Position numbers and translations under genes: made by a program
Shown: piece after piece, positions 7,831 to 17,978 of the stretch
How the letters are laid out: every line of letters begins with the position of its first letter
Position numbering within the stretch: the first letter of the stretch is position 1
Assembly: GCA_937890825.1 (NCBI GenBank)
Contig: CALADS010000074.1
Coordinates: forward strand, 186,001-250,000
Length of the DNA: 64,000 nt
Origin: an uncultured Bacteroides sp.
GTDB lineage: Bacteria; Bacteroidota; Bacteroidia; Bacteroidales; Bacteroidaceae
Direction: 5' to 3'
Notes under the pieces: model-generated
Database searches by the model: none
What the model saw: only the letters and a program-made list of their open reading frames with translations
Told to the model about the DNA's origin: nothing

Positions 7831-9291
7831 ATGAAACAGAACTTTTTTGCGGTGGACCTGGGAGCCACCAGCGGACGCACCATTCTGGGCTCTTTTACAG
7901 AAGAAGGCATAAGTTTGAAAGAAATCAACCGATTTCCGAATCATCTCATCGAAGTAGGAGGCCATTTCTACTGGGATATCTACGCGTTATATCATCACAT
8001 CATAGAGGGACTGAAGCTGGCCGCACAAGCGGACGAACCCATCACTTCTATCGGTATCGATACCTGGGGGGTAGACTTTGTATGTCTGGGAAAAGACGGA
8101 CAGCTGCTGAGACAGCCTTATGCCTACCGCGACCCTCATACCGACGGAGCACCCGAAGCTTTCTTCAGCCGTGTGTCGCGCAGCGAGGTGTATGCCAAAA
8201 CGGGCATACAGGTAATGAACTTTAATACACTCTTCCAGCTCGACACCCTGCGCCGACACCGTGACAGCGCGCTGGAGGCATGTCACAAGATTCTGTTTGT
8301 GCCCGACGCACTGAGCTATATGCTCACGGGCGAGATGGTGACTGAATATACCATTGCATCGACCGGACAGCTGGTAGATGCACAAAAACGGCGTCTGGAC
8401 CCCGAACTGCTGCAGGCGGTAGGACTGACCGAAGAGCATTTCGGACGCTTTGTATATCCGGGCGAGAAAATCGGAGTGCTGACCGAAGAGGTGCAGCGGA
8501 TTACCGGACTGGGAGCGGTACCGGTGATAGCAGTGGCCGGACATGATACGGGTTCGGCCGTGGCTGCCGTACCGGCAGTAAACCCGAATTTTGCATACCT
8601 AAGCAGCGGCACGTGGTCGCTGATGGGAGTAGAAACCCCGCACCCGGTAATCAATGCCGAAACGGAAAAACTGAATTTTACCAACGAAGGCGGTGTGGAA
8701 GGCAGCATCCGCCTGCTGAAAAATATCTGCGGCATGTGGTTGCTGGAGCGGTGCCGGCTGAACTGGGGCAATACCAGCTATCCGGAACTCATTGCAGAAG
8801 CCAATGCCTGCCAGGCATTCCGCAGTCTGATCAACCCCGATGACCCCTGCTTTGCCAATCCCGCCGATATGGAAAATACCATCCGTGAGTATGCCCGGAA
8901 GACCGGACAGCCTGTGCCCGAAACACGCGGTCAGGTGGTGCGCTGCATCTTCGAAAGCCTGGCCCTGCGCTACCGCCAAGTGCTAGAGAATCTGCGCTCA
9001 CTGGCACCCAACCCCATTGATACACTGCACGTAATAGGCGGAGGTAGCCGCAACGACCTGCTGAACCAGTTTACGGCCAATGCCATCGGCATACCCGTGA
9101 TAGCCGGTCCATCCGAAGCCACTGCCATGGGCAACATTCTGATGCAGAGCATCGCCGCCGGACAGGCCGACAGTGTGGCAACCATGAGGCAGAATATCAG
9201 CAAGTCCATTCCACTGAAACGGTATGAACCGCAAGATGCAGAAACCTGGGCCGCTGCTTATACTCATTTTCTGCAAATTACCCAAGCTTAA
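7831..9291 (+). CDS. rhaB: L-rhamnulose kinase
   Basis: Phosphorylates L-rhamnulose at O-1 with ATP, the second step of L-rhamnose breakdown. It is a FGGY-family sugar kinase of 486 residues with the N-terminal phosphate loop FFAVDLGATSGR, the substrate-side GIDTWGVDF, AGHDTGSAVAA, YLSSGTWSLMG and the ATP-site HVIGGGSRNDLLNQFTANA. The ATG at 7831 is chosen because an upstream in-frame ATG at 7792 would add only a Lys-rich stretch and would lie close to the expected transcription start. First gene of the rha operon. Confidence 0.95.
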   Translation: MKQNFFAVDLGATSGRTILGSFTEEGISLKEINRFPNHLIEVGGHFYWDIYALYHHIIEGLKLAAQADEPITSIGIDTWGVDFVCLGKDGQLLRQPYAYRDPHTDGAPEAFFSRVSRSEVYAKTGIQVMNFNTLFQLDTLRRHRDSALEACHKILFVPDALSYMLTGEMVTEYTIASTGQLVDAQKRRLDPELLQAVGLTEEHFGRFVYPGEKIGVLTEEVQRITGLGAVPVIAVAGHDTGSAVAAVPAVNPNFAYLSSGTWSLMGVETPHPVINAETEKLNFTNEGGVEGSIRLLKNICGMWLLERCRLNWGNTSYPELIAEANACQAFRSLINPDDPCFANPADMENTIREYARKTGQPVPETRGQVVRCIFESLALRYRQVLENLRSLAPNPIDTLHVIGGGSRNDLLNQFTANAIGIPVIAGPSEATAMGNILMQSIAAGQADSVATMRQNISKSIPLKRYEPQDAETWAAAYTHFLQITQA

Positions 9292-9350
9292 AAATAACAA
9301 CGAGAATCAAATAAAAAAACTTATATCCCTAATTTAAAAAAAGAAATATC

Positions 9351-10607
9351 ATGAAAAAAGAAGAAATGGTACAGAAAGCCTATCAGATAGCTCAGGAGAG
9401 ATATGCTGCTGTAGGTGTGAATACTGAAGACGTATTGAAAATCATGCAAGACTTTCATCTGTCGCTCCACTGCTGGCAGGCCGATGACGTAACAGGCTTT
9501 GAGGTGCAGGCAGGCTCGCTGACAGGCGGCATACAGGCCACCGGTAATTATCCCGGCAAAGCACGCAACATCGACGAACTGCGCGCCGATATTCTGAAAG
9601 CTGCTTCGTATATACCGGGCACACACCGACTGAACTTGCACGAAATCTATGGCGACTTCCAAGGCAAAGTGGTAGACCGTGACCAAGTGGAACCCGAACA
9701 TTTCCAAAGCTGGATAGACTGGGGTAAAGAACATAACATGAAGTTAGACTTCAACTCTACATCTTTCTCTCATCCCAAATCGGGCGACCTCTCTCTATCG
9801 AACCCCGATGAAGGTATCCGCCAGTTCTGGATAGAGCACACCAAACGCTGCCGTGCCGTGGCCGAAGCCATGGGTAAGGCACAGAACGACCCCTGTATCA
9901 TGAATCTCTGGGTACACGACGGTAGCAAGGACATCACCGTAAACCGCATGAAATATCGTGAACTGCTGAAGGATTCGCTCGACCAAATCTTCGCTACCGA
10001 ATATGCCAACATGAAGGATTGCATCGAATCCAAAGTATTTGGTATCGGTCTGGAAAGCTATACCGTAGGCTCTAACGACTTCTATATAGGCTACGGTGCT
10101 TCTCACAACAAGATGATAACACTGGATACCGGACACTTCCACCCCACAGAAAGCGTAGCCGACAAGGTGTCTTCGCTGTTGCTGTATGTGCCCGAACTGA
10201 TGTTGCACGTCAGCCGCCCTGTACGTTGGGACTCTGACCACGTAACCATCATGGACGACCCCACCCAAGAACTGTTCAGCGAAATCGTACGCTGCGGTGC
10301 ACTGGACCGCGTACACTACGGACTGGATTATTTCGATGCTTCCATCAACCGCATCGGAGCGTATGTTATCGGCAGCCGCGCCGCTCAGAAATGCATGATA
10401 CGCGCCCTGCTGGAGCCGATTGCTCTCTTACGCGCCTACGAAGCAAACGGACAGGGCTTCCAACGGCTGGCTTTGCTCGAAGAAGCCAAAGCACTGCCCT
10501 GGAACGCTGTATGGGATATGTTCTGCCTGAAAAACAACGTGCCGGTGGGCGAGGATTTCATAGCAGAAATCGAAAAATACGAAGCCGAAGTAACTTCCAA
10601 ACGCTAA
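9351..10607 (+). CDS. rhaA: L-rhamnose isomerase
   Basis: Converts L-rhamnose to L-rhamnulose, using divalent metal ions in a TIM barrel. At 418 residues it is full length. Candidate metal-binding residues lie in the block at 231-265: Glu235 (GLESY), His252 (SHNK), Asp259 and His262 (LDTGHFHP); WVHDGSKD at 187-194 is another conserved patch. It follows rhaB by 59 bp and precedes rhaT by 4 bp, so it is translated from the same messenger. Confidence 0.95.
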   Translation: MKKEEMVQKAYQIAQERYAAVGVNTEDVLKIMQDFHLSLHCWQADDVTGFEVQAGSLTGGIQATGNYPGKARNIDELRADILKAASYIPGTHRLNLHEIYGDFQGKVVDRDQVEPEHFQSWIDWGKEHNMKLDFNSTSFSHPKSGDLSLSNPDEGIRQFWIEHTKRCRAVAEAMGKAQNDPCIMNLWVHDGSKDITVNRMKYRELLKDSLDQIFATEYANMKDCIESKVFGIGLESYTVGSNDFYIGYGASHNKMITLDTGHFHPTESVADKVSSLLLYVPELMLHVSRPVRWDSDHVTIMDDPTQELFSEIVRCGALDRVHYGLDYFDASINRIGAYVIGSRAAQKCMIRALLEPIALLRAYEANGQGFQRLALLEEAKALPWNAVWDMFCLKNNVPVGEDFIAEIEKYEAEVTSKR

Positions 10608-10611
10608 GCAA

Positions 10612-11631
10612 ATGAATGCACTGATTGGTCTTCTAGTAATAGCATGCGGAAGCTTTTGCCAGTCCAGTTCTTATGTGCCTATCAAAAAGGTGAAAGACTG
10701 GAGCTGGGAAAGCTTCTGGCTGATACAAGGCGTATTTGCCTGGCTGGTATTTCCGCTGCTGGGCTCGCTGCTGGGCGTTCCTCATGAAGGTAGCCTGACA
10801 GAACTGTGGAGTGCAGGCGGAGCGGGCATGAGCATTCTCTATGGTATCTTATGGGGCGTGGGAGGCCTGACATTCGGCTTGTCTATGCGCTATCTGGGCG
10901 TGGCACTGGGACAAAGCATCTCGCTGGGTACTTGTGCCGGATTCGGTACCCTGCTGCCAGCTATCTTTGCGGGCACCAACCTGCTGCAAGGTAACGGACT
11001 GATTCTTCTCTCAGGGGTATGCGTCACCCTGGCAGGCATCGCCGTAATAGGATATGCCGGAAGCCTGCGCGCCACAGATATGAGCAAAAATGAGAAGCGG
11101 GCTGCCGTACAGGAATTTGCCCTGACCAAAGGACTACTGGTAGCTCTGCTGGCGGGTGTGATGAGTGCCTGTTTTGCCCTGGGACTGGATGCCGGAACAC
11201 CGATAAAGGAGGCTGCATTGGCCGGCGGTGTAGAAGGATTGTATGCCGGTCTGCCGGTTATCTTTCTGGTAACTTTAGGTGGCTTTCTGACCAATGCCGC
11301 ATACTGCATTCAGCAGAATCTGGCCAACCATACCTTGCGCGATTATAAACAAAAGGGTGTGTGGACCAATAACCTGGTGTTCTGCGCATTGGCCGGAATC
11401 TTGTGGTACATGCAGTTTTTCGGACTGGAGGTAGGCAAAAGTTTCCTCACAGAAAGCCCCGTACTGCTGGCTTTCTCGTGGTGCATACTCATGGCACTGA
11501 ACGTTACCTTCAGCAATATCTGGGGAATCGTGCTGAAAGAATGGAAAGAGGTATCGGCCAAAACCATCGGCGTGTTAATCACCGGACTGGCTATACTGAT
11601 TTTCTCATTGGTATTCCCCAATTTGTTTTAA
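10612..11631 (+). CDS. rhaT: L-rhamnose/proton symporter
   Basis: Imports L-rhamnose across the inner membrane with protons. The 339-residue protein is almost wholly hydrophobic, with about ten membrane segments, and shows the RhaT pattern near the start (ACGSFCQSSSYVPIKKVKDWSWE split over residues 12-34), then GLTFGLSMRYLGVALGQSI. It starts only 4 bp after the rhaA stop. No truncation is seen. Confidence 0.93.
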   Translation: MNALIGLLVIACGSFCQSSSYVPIKKVKDWSWESFWLIQGVFAWLVFPLLGSLLGVPHEGSLTELWSAGGAGMSILYGILWGVGGLTFGLSMRYLGVALGQSISLGTCAGFGTLLPAIFAGTNLLQGNGLILLSGVCVTLAGIAVIGYAGSLRATDMSKNEKRAAVQEFALTKGLLVALLAGVMSACFALGLDAGTPIKEAALAGGVEGLYAGLPVIFLVTLGGFLTNAAYCIQQNLANHTLRDYKQKGVWTNNLVFCALAGILWYMQFFGLEVGKSFLTESPVLLAFSWCILMALNVTFSNIWGIVLKEWKEVSAKTIGVLITGLAILIFSLVFPNLF

Positions 11632-11661
11632 ACAAAAAAAAGAACAAATAAACAGAATCGT

Positions 11662-12471
11662 ATGAAATCAATTTTAGAAAATCGTCCGGCACTGACCAAA
11701 GAAATAGACAAAGTGGCCGAAGTGGCCGGATACTTGTGGCAAAAAGGCTGGGCCGAACGAAATGGCGGCAACATTACAGTCAACATTACCGAATATGTGG
11801 ACGATGAAATCCGACAGATGCCTGCCATCAGTGAGGTGAAACCCATCGGCGCTACCCTGCCTTACCTGAAGGGGTGTTACTTCTACTGCAAAGGTACGAA
11901 CAAACGCATGCGCGACTTGGCACGCCACCCCATGGAGAACGGCTCGGTAATCCGAATTCTGGACGACTGTGCCAGCTACGTCATCATAGCCGACCAACCG
12001 GTAGCACCTACCTCGGAATTGCCTTCTCACCTAAGTGTACACAACGACTTGCTGAAGAAGAATTCTCCCTACAAGGCTTCGGTACATACGCATCCCATCG
12101 AACTGATAGCCATGTCGCACAGTCCTAAATTCTTGCAAAAAGACGTAGCTACCAACCTGCTGTGGAGCATGATACCCGAAACCAAGGCTTTCTGTCCGCG
12201 CGGATTGGGCATCATTCCGTATAAATTACCCAGCTCTATAGAATTGGCAGAAGCTACCATCCAGGAACTGCAAGACTATGACGTGGTGATGTGGGAAAAA
12301 CACGGTGTGTTTGCCGTAGACTGCGACGTGATGCAGGCTTTCGACCAAATTGATGTGCTGAACAAATCGGCCTTGATTTACATCGCTGCCAAGAATATGG
12401 GCTTCGAACCCGATGGCATGAGCCAGGAACAGATGCAGGAAATGACAGTAGCCTTCCATCTGCCTAAATAA
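11662..12471 (+). CDS. rhaD: L-rhamnulose-1-phosphate aldolase
   Basis: Class II zinc aldolase that splits L-rhamnulose 1-phosphate into dihydroxyacetone phosphate and L-lactaldehyde. The zinc site is visible as His142 and His144 (VHTHPIEL) and His214 (MWEKHGVF), with Glu119 (PTSEL) as the likely catalytic residue. It has the standard length of 269 residues. It lies 30 bp after rhaT and ends the catabolic part of the operon; the regulator gene follows 94 bp later behind its own promoter. Confidence 0.95.
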   Translation: MKSILENRPALTKEIDKVAEVAGYLWQKGWAERNGGNITVNITEYVDDEIRQMPAISEVKPIGATLPYLKGCYFYCKGTNKRMRDLARHPMENGSVIRILDDCASYVIIADQPVAPTSELPSHLSVHNDLLKKNSPYKASVHTHPIELIAMSHSPKFLQKDVATNLLWSMIPETKAFCPRGLGIIPYKLPSSIELAEATIQELQDYDVVMWEKHGVFAVDCDVMQAFDQIDVLNKSALIYIAAKNMGFEPDGMSQEQMQEMTVAFHLPK

Positions 12472-12501
12472 GAACGACCGTTTTGTTTTTTTTAGTCAAC
12501 A

Positions 12502-12564
12502 CCTCAGCATTATCTAAGAATAATTCTCTATTTTTGTAGAAATATATGCTTAGAGATGCTGAGG
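12502..12564. promoter_or_regulatory. Spaced inverted repeat flanking the regulator promoter
   Basis: CCTCAGCAT followed by TATCTAAG (12502-12518) is mirrored by CTTAGAG then ATGCTGAGG (12549-12564). Between the arms is the -7 box TATTTTTG at 12529-12536. The right arm ends one base before the regulator ATG. Since the left arm lies upstream of the expected transcript start, this looks like a DNA-level operator, possibly for autoregulation. A role in ending the rhaD transcript is also possible. Confidence 0.6.
12529..12536 (+). promoter_or_regulatory. -7 box of rhamnose regulator gene
   Basis: TATTTTTG lies 29 nt before the regulator ATG, inside the spaced inverted repeat. Confidence 0.5.
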
Positions 12565-12565
12565 T

Positions 12566-13465
12566 ATGAATAAGGAGAACAACAACGGATTAGAATTTAA
12601 ATACCTGATTGTAAATGATATGGATCGAAAATTCGGTCTATGGGTCAATACAGTGGGGTATCAGTCTATTCCTCCTAATTCACCCTACCCGCTCAAAGAA
12701 CACCCTTCGGGATACTTTTTCAATGCCGACAAAGGAAGAATCTTACGTGAATATCAGCTGGTATACATCACGCAGGGAAGAGGATTGTTTTCCTCGGAAT
12801 CTACTGCAGAAAAGCAGGTCTGCAAAGGCAGACTGATGGTACTGTTTCCCGGACAGTGGCACACATATCGCCCACTGCAACAAACGGGATGGACGGAATA
12901 CTACATAGGATTCGAAGGCCCCTCGATCGATGCCATCGTGGGCAATGCATTCTTATCGAAAGAACAACAGATTCTGGAAGTGGGCATTCAGGAAGAATTG
13001 GTATCGCTCTTCAGAAGGGCACTGATAATTGCCGAAACCGACAAGACTTCTGCGCAGCAATATCTGTCGGGCATAGTGCTCCACATGATTGGTATGGTGC
13101 TCTCTATCTCGAAAAACAAAATATTCGAGATGAGCGACATTGACCAGAAAATAGAGCAAGCCAAAGTTATCATGAATGAAAATGTGTACGGGTCCATTGA
13201 CCCGGAAGAACTAGCCATGCGACTGAATATCAGCTATTCCTGGTTCCGACGCATCTTCAAAGAATATACCGGTTATGCCCCCACTAAATATTTTCAGGAA
13301 CTCAAACTGCGCAAAGCCAAACAGATGCTCGTAAGCACCTCACAATCGGTAAAGGAAATTTCTTATTTACTGAATTTCCAGTCGGCCGAATATTTCTTTG
13401 CCTTCTTCAAAAAACATACTGGACTCACTCCTTCAGAATACCGGTCTTACGGAAGAGAGGAGTAA
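12566..13465 (+). CDS. rhaR: AraC-family regulator, probable rhamnose activator RhaR
   Basis: A 299-residue activator. Residues about 1-170 form the sugar-sensing cupin-like arm region (YQLVYITQGRGLFSSE, LMVLFPGQWHTYRP); residues 190-297 hold the two helix-turn-helix units of AraC proteins, ending VKEISYLLNFQSAEYFFAFFKKHTGLTPSEYR. Placement directly after rhaBATD matches the B. thetaiotaomicron operon, where RhaR is a positive regulator of rhamnose genes (established for that species). Regulation of this operon is inferred, supported by the 21-bp-spaced repeats upstream of rhaB. Confidence 0.88.
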   Translation: MNKENNNGLEFKYLIVNDMDRKFGLWVNTVGYQSIPPNSPYPLKEHPSGYFFNADKGRILREYQLVYITQGRGLFSSESTAEKQVCKGRLMVLFPGQWHTYRPLQQTGWTEYYIGFEGPSIDAIVGNAFLSKEQQILEVGIQEELVSLFRRALIIAETDKTSAQQYLSGIVLHMIGMVLSISKNKIFEMSDIDQKIEQAKVIMNENVYGSIDPEELAMRLNISYSWFRRIFKEYTGYAPTKYFQELKLRKAKQMLVSTSQSVKEISYLLNFQSAEYFFAFFKKHTGLTPSEYRSYGREE

Positions 13466-13536
13466 AAAAGTTCCCCCCTACTGCACCGCTTATGACTTCT
13501 TCATCAGACAGCAACAGGGGGAAACGAACCGTTCTG

Positions 13537-16500
13537 TCATTCTCCGGCTTTGGCATCAGAGGCATCCGCTGTTTCCTCGGCATTCGCGCCCCGCTGATAG
13601 ACCGAAGGAGCTACTCCAAACTGAGTCTTGAAACATTTGCTGAAATAGAACGGATCGTTAATCCCTACTCTATACGACACTTCGGACACTGTGAGATGCT
13701 CTTCTGAAAGCAGCAGTTCTGCCGCCTTTTTCAGCCGCATCACACGCAAATACTCATTCGGTGAATAACCGGTTACTCCACGCAGTTTTTTATAAAACAC
13801 CGTGCGCCCCAGCTTCATCAACTGAGCAAACTCATCGACCGTAAATTCGGCTTTGGACAGATTTTGTTCAAGAACCACTGATAGGCGGTCGGCAAATTCC
13901 TTGTCGCGGTCGGTTACGCAAATAGCCGGACGCACAATACCAGGCTCACTGGAATACTTTTCACGCAACTTATCGCGCTGCTCTATCAGTCGAAACACAC
14001 GAGTCAACAATAACTTCACACTGAAAGGTTTGGTTATGTAAGCATCAGCACCCATCTCGATTCCCTCCAGATGCTTGTCCGAAGCACTCAATGCCGTGAG
14101 CAGAATGATGGGAATGTGGCTAGTATGAAAATCACTCTTCAACTTCTTGGTCAATTCGAATCCAGTCATTCCAGGCATAAGCACATCACTGATTATCAAG
14201 TCTGCATCGAATGTCTTGGCTGTTTCGAGTCCTTCCCTGCCATTGGCTGCTACAGCTACATCAAAAAAGCGCCCCACCTCTTCACGTAAGAATTCTCGTA
14301 TATCATAATCGTCTTCTACTATCAGCACCTTGCGTTTGTTCAAGGAAGACACAGTGTCGGAAGTTTCCAATGCAGGAGTATCTTCAGTAAGTTGCAGCAA
14401 ATGATGTGGCTCATGGGCAGCATCTGTCAGCAACGCATTGCCTGGAATCAGAAAGTCCTTCTCTTCATATACGCCCTTATCGGTAGGAAGGCAAACTGTG
14501 AATACGGAACCTCCGCCTGCATTTTCATGATAGGCAATAGTACCTTTATGCACTTGCACCAACTCCTGGCTCAAATGCAAGCCTACACCGATGCTATCGC
14601 CCGAGAAACTGCTCTGCATGAAGCGCTTAAACAATTCGCCTTGCTTTTCCTTCGGAATGCCCACACCGGTATCAGAAACCTGCATCTGTAGAACCTTCTT
14701 CTGTTCATCTATCTCCACAGAAAGGAGGATGGTGCCACCAGAAGGAGTATACTTAAATGCATTCGACAGTAAATTATAGGTTACCTTATCTAAATACCCT
14801 TTATCAATAAACATTTTATACGATGGGGCAGAAGAAATAAAGCGGAAATTCATTTTTTTCTGTTCGGCTACATCATTGAAACTCAGAAAAATTTCGTAGA
14901 GGAAAGAGATGACATCGGCCTCTTCGAGCGACAGGGCCAACTTATTATTTTGCATCTTGCGAAACTCCAGCAACTGATTAATCAACCGCAGCATACGCTG
15001 TGTACTCTTATCCATCGTATTCAGCGGATGCGCCAATTCCTTGGGAATGTCAGTTACTCCCTTGATTTTCTCCAGTGCCCCCTGTATCAGCGTAAGCGGA
15101 GTACGAAATTCATGAGATATGTTTGTGAAGAATACCAGTTTATATTCCGTGAGTTGCTTCTCAACCTTGATACGATTTCGCAAACTGTTCATATTGCGCA
15201 CAATACGGAAAGCAAAGTGTAAACCCGTCAAGAGCAATAACAGATAGACCAGCATAGCCCAGGTGGTCTTCCAAAACGGTGGTTCGACAACAATCTTCAG
15301 TTGGGTTTCGTCTGCATTCCAACTGCCCGTTTCGCTGCAAGACTTTACATGCAGTACATAGGTGCCTGGCGTCAGGTATTTAAAAGTGGCAAAGTTCAAA
15401 GAAGAAGGATTGCTCCACTCCTTGTCGTAGTTCTCTAACCAATAAGTATACTTGGTATGACCGCCGTTGGCATAGTCGAACGTGGAGAAATCTATCAAAA
15501 AGGAATTCTGATAGTGCTTCAATCGAATTTCATCACTATAAGCCAGCGAACGTGTCAAGGGGGAGTCTTTCATTTGTGGAGACACCTGTGTACCGTTGAT
15601 ATATAAACTGGTAAAAACCACAGAATGTGATGGATGCATGCTCGATATATTATCGGGGTCGATAACCACCAACCCGTAATTGGTTCCAAAAAGCAAAGTT
15701 CCGTCTGCGCCCATACAGGAACTGTTTTCACCATAAACATTGCCCAAAGTATAGGGTGAGAAGAAATAGCTCTCCGAAAGACGGCTGTCGGGATTAAGTT
15801 TAGATATACCATACTCGGTAGCCACCCATAAATACCCGTTTTTATCTCCCTGGATAGATTGAACGATATCACCTACCATTCCTATGGAAGTGCCATAATG
15901 CATATACTTCAACGAACGGTAATTATCTTGCGGCTCGCATAGATTCAGCCCAGAACCGGATGTACCTACCCACATTCTACCTTCCGCATCACGGTAAATA
16001 CACTTTATCTCATTGCTGCAGAATTTACCATTAGTATAACTGAACAAATGATAATTGTCGGCATCAGCTATTAAGGAATCTGGATGAAAAATGCAGATAC
16101 CTTCACTGGTGCCCGCCCAAATCATACCGTTGGCATCTTCTTCTATAATGCGCACCATACGCAAGCCATAGGTTTGCTGCAAGAAATGACGAAAATGGTA
16201 AGTACCGTCGGGCATAGGTTGAGCCAAATCTAACCCACCGCCAAAAGTACCGATCCACATACGCCCTTTACGGTCACAGCAAAAGGAGAAAATATGGTTG
16301 TTGGACAGTGAATGCGCATCAGAAGCGTGTGAGCGATACCAGGTATCCCCCACCTTCAACCCATGACCGCGCGTGCCATACCATATCTTACCCTGTGCAT
16401 CTTCCTCAAGGGCATATATATTGGAATGAAAATGCTGGCTGGATTTTTTCGTCAGTAAGCGGGCATCATAGGTATAGAGTCCGCCGGTACGGGTTCCTAC

Positions 16501-17850
16501 ACAAATGTCTCCGTTAGAGAGCTTGGTCAGCATACGGATGGCATTGGAACGGTCGAACAATTCCTTGTTCTCGGGATAAATGCGGGAGGTACCTTCATTC
16601 AATACAGTGATGCGAGACAGACCGGAAAACTCGGAAGCCACCCAAATGGCACCGCTGCGGTCTTCCATTACATACAGCAAAAAATCGGAACTGATATGGC
16701 TGCGGTCGTTGGTATTGGCTACAAAATGCTCCAGTTTGTCTTCCTGAGGATTATATACAAACAGTCCGTTTCCATAGGTAGAAATCCATATGAGATTACG
16801 CGAATCGTGTACAATGTGATAACGTTCATAATCGATATATCCCATCTTGTCTTCGGGTATAAGCTGGAACTGTTTCACCTGCTCCGTATCAGCAGTGACA
16901 TACGTAATGCTGCCTGTATGATTGAATATCCAGAAATTGCCCCGATTATCGCAGATCACCTGGCCGTTCTGAATAGCCAGGCGTTCGTCCAGCTCTAGTT
17001 TTCCAGCCTGAAAATCATAGGCAAAGATGCCCCGACTGGTCAGAATCATCCAGCGTCCGTTCAAGAAAAACTGTCCGGTAATGGTCAGCTTGGCTGTCTT
17101 GTCTGGAAGAGAGGCCAGGACTGAAAACTTTTTCGTATCTGCCTCATAACGGCAAAGTTCTCCATGATGGGTAAAGAAATACATCTGCCCCTTATACAGC
17201 AAGGAAGAATAAAAAGACAATTTACGGTCTACTATCTGATACTGTCCCTTATAAAAGGAAGTCAGTCCTGCCTGAGTTCCAATCCAAATTCTTCCGTCGA
17301 CATCTTCATTCACAAATTCCACCTGGTCGCTGGGTAAATTGCCACGCTCCACCTTAAACACTTGTGAAGCCATCTTTCCATCGGCCAGATGCTCCACCCT
17401 GCGGCATCCATTGCCCGAATGAAAAAGCCATACATCTCCATTCTTGGCCATAAAAATAGAAGAATAGTTTTGATTCAATTCACCGGTACCTGTGTAATCC
17501 ACCAGACGAGCCCGCTGCAAATCATAGCAACTGTAAAGTTCGGGGGTGGTGTAAATCCACAGAAAACCGTTACGGTCTTCCGTAAGATACGATATGCGGT
17601 TATCTTTCAGCGATACTTCTTTCTCCGGCTGGGGCTGAAAATTCAGAAACGAATTTCCATCGTAACGAGACAGACCGTTCAAAGTGGCAAACCAAAGAAA
17701 GCCTTTCTTATCTTGATAAATTGATCGGATATTGTTATTGGGCAGTCCGTCACTGGTACGCATCTGAACAGAACGGAGTTCCAATGCAGCATGGACATCC
17801 AACACGGCAATCAATCCTAAAAAGAGAAACAAGAAGTGTTTTATCTTCAT
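13537..17850 (-). CDS. Hybrid two-component sensor/regulator (HTCS) of the PUL
   Basis: One protein spans the inner membrane and joins sensor kinase and DNA-binding regulator. After a signal peptide (1-21), about 700 residues of Reg_prop beta-propeller repeats (GFLWFAT, GRIWIGT, GMIWAGT and others) and a Y_Y_Y domain form the periplasmic sugar sensor. A membrane helix lies near 855-880. The kinase has the phospho-accepting His913 in NISHEFRTPL, then NLLSNAFKYTP and DTGVGIPKE. The receiver domain has Asp1222 in ISDVLMPG, and an AraC-type helix-turn-helix pair ends the protein. At 1437 residues it is full length. It should sense RG-I oligosaccharides and activate the surrounding operons (inference from position). 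Confidence 0.95.
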   Translation of the reverse strand: MKIKHFLFLFLGLIAVLDVHAALELRSVQMRTSDGLPNNNIRSIYQDKKGFLWFATLNGLSRYDGNSFLNFQPQPEKEVSLKDNRISYLTEDRNGFLWIYTTPELYSCYDLQRARLVDYTGTGELNQNYSSIFMAKNGDVWLFHSGNGCRRVEHLADGKMASQVFKVERGNLPSDQVEFVNEDVDGRIWIGTQAGLTSFYKGQYQIVDRKLSFYSSLLYKGQMYFFTHHGELCRYEADTKKFSVLASLPDKTAKLTITGQFFLNGRWMILTSRGIFAYDFQAGKLELDERLAIQNGQVICDNRGNFWIFNHTGSITYVTADTEQVKQFQLIPEDKMGYIDYERYHIVHDSRNLIWISTYGNGLFVYNPQEDKLEHFVANTNDRSHISSDFLLYVMEDRSGAIWVASEFSGLSRITVLNEGTSRIYPENKELFDRSNAIRMLTKLSNGDICVGTRTGGLYTYDARLLTKKSSQHFHSNIYALEEDAQGKIWYGTRGHGLKVGDTWYRSHASDAHSLSNNHIFSFCCDRKGRMWIGTFGGGLDLAQPMPDGTYHFRHFLQQTYGLRMVRIIEEDANGMIWAGTSEGICIFHPDSLIADADNYHLFSYTNGKFCSNEIKCIYRDAEGRMWVGTSGSGLNLCEPQDNYRSLKYMHYGTSIGMVGDIVQSIQGDKNGYLWVATEYGISKLNPDSRLSESYFFSPYTLGNVYGENSSCMGADGTLLFGTNYGLVVIDPDNISSMHPSHSVVFTSLYINGTQVSPQMKDSPLTRSLAYSDEIRLKHYQNSFLIDFSTFDYANGGHTKYTYWLENYDKEWSNPSSLNFATFKYLTPGTYVLHVKSCSETGSWNADETQLKIVVEPPFWKTTWAMLVYLLLLLTGLHFAFRIVRNMNSLRNRIKVEKQLTEYKLVFFTNISHEFRTPLTLIQGALEKIKGVTDIPKELAHPLNTMDKSTQRMLRLINQLLEFRKMQNNKLALSLEEADVISFLYEIFLSFNDVAEQKKMNFRFISSAPSYKMFIDKGYLDKVTYNLLSNAFKYTPSGGTILLSVEIDEQKKVLQMQVSDTGVGIPKEKQGELFKRFMQSSFSGDSIGVGLHLSQELVQVHKGTIAYHENAGGGSVFTVCLPTDKGVYEEKDFLIPGNALLTDAAHEPHHLLQLTEDTPALETSDTVSSLNKRKVLIVEDDYDIREFLREEVGRFFDVAVAANGREGLETAKTFDADLIISDVLMPGMTGFELTKKLKSDFHTSHIPIILLTALSASDKHLEGIEMGADAYITKPFSVKLLLTRVFRLIEQRDKLREKYSSEPGIVRPAICVTDRDKEFADRLSVVLEQNLSKAEFTVDEFAQLMKLGRTVFYKKLRGVTGYSPNEYLRVMRLKKAAELLLSEEHLTVSEVSYRVGINDPFYFSKCFKTQFGVAPSVYQRGANAEETADASDAKAGE

Positions 17851-17879
17851 AATTAGACACAGATTATTTAATCAAGATA

Positions 17880-17887
17880 CAAAGGTA
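17880..17887 (-). promoter_or_regulatory. -7 box of HTCS gene
   Basis: The minus strand reads TACCTTTG, about 30 nt before the HTCS start, so the regulator can be expressed independently of the GH2 gene upstream. Confidence 0.5.
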
Positions 17888-17926
17888 AACAAGTTCGGTA
17901 AAAAAACGAAAGGAGGATAAATCAAA

Positions 17927-17968
17927 ATGCACATTCCATCCCATATTTGGGGGCAAATGATGCACATT
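17927..17968. repeat. Direct repeat ATGCACATT with inner palindrome, upstream of HTCS
   Basis: ATGCACATT occurs at about 17928 and again at about 17960, 32 bp apart. Between them CATATTTG and CAAATG form a small palindrome around a GGGG core. The spacing is near three helical turns. It lies upstream of the HTCS -7 box and could be a protein-binding site. Confidence 0.4.
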
Positions 17969-17978
17969 GATTATCCTT

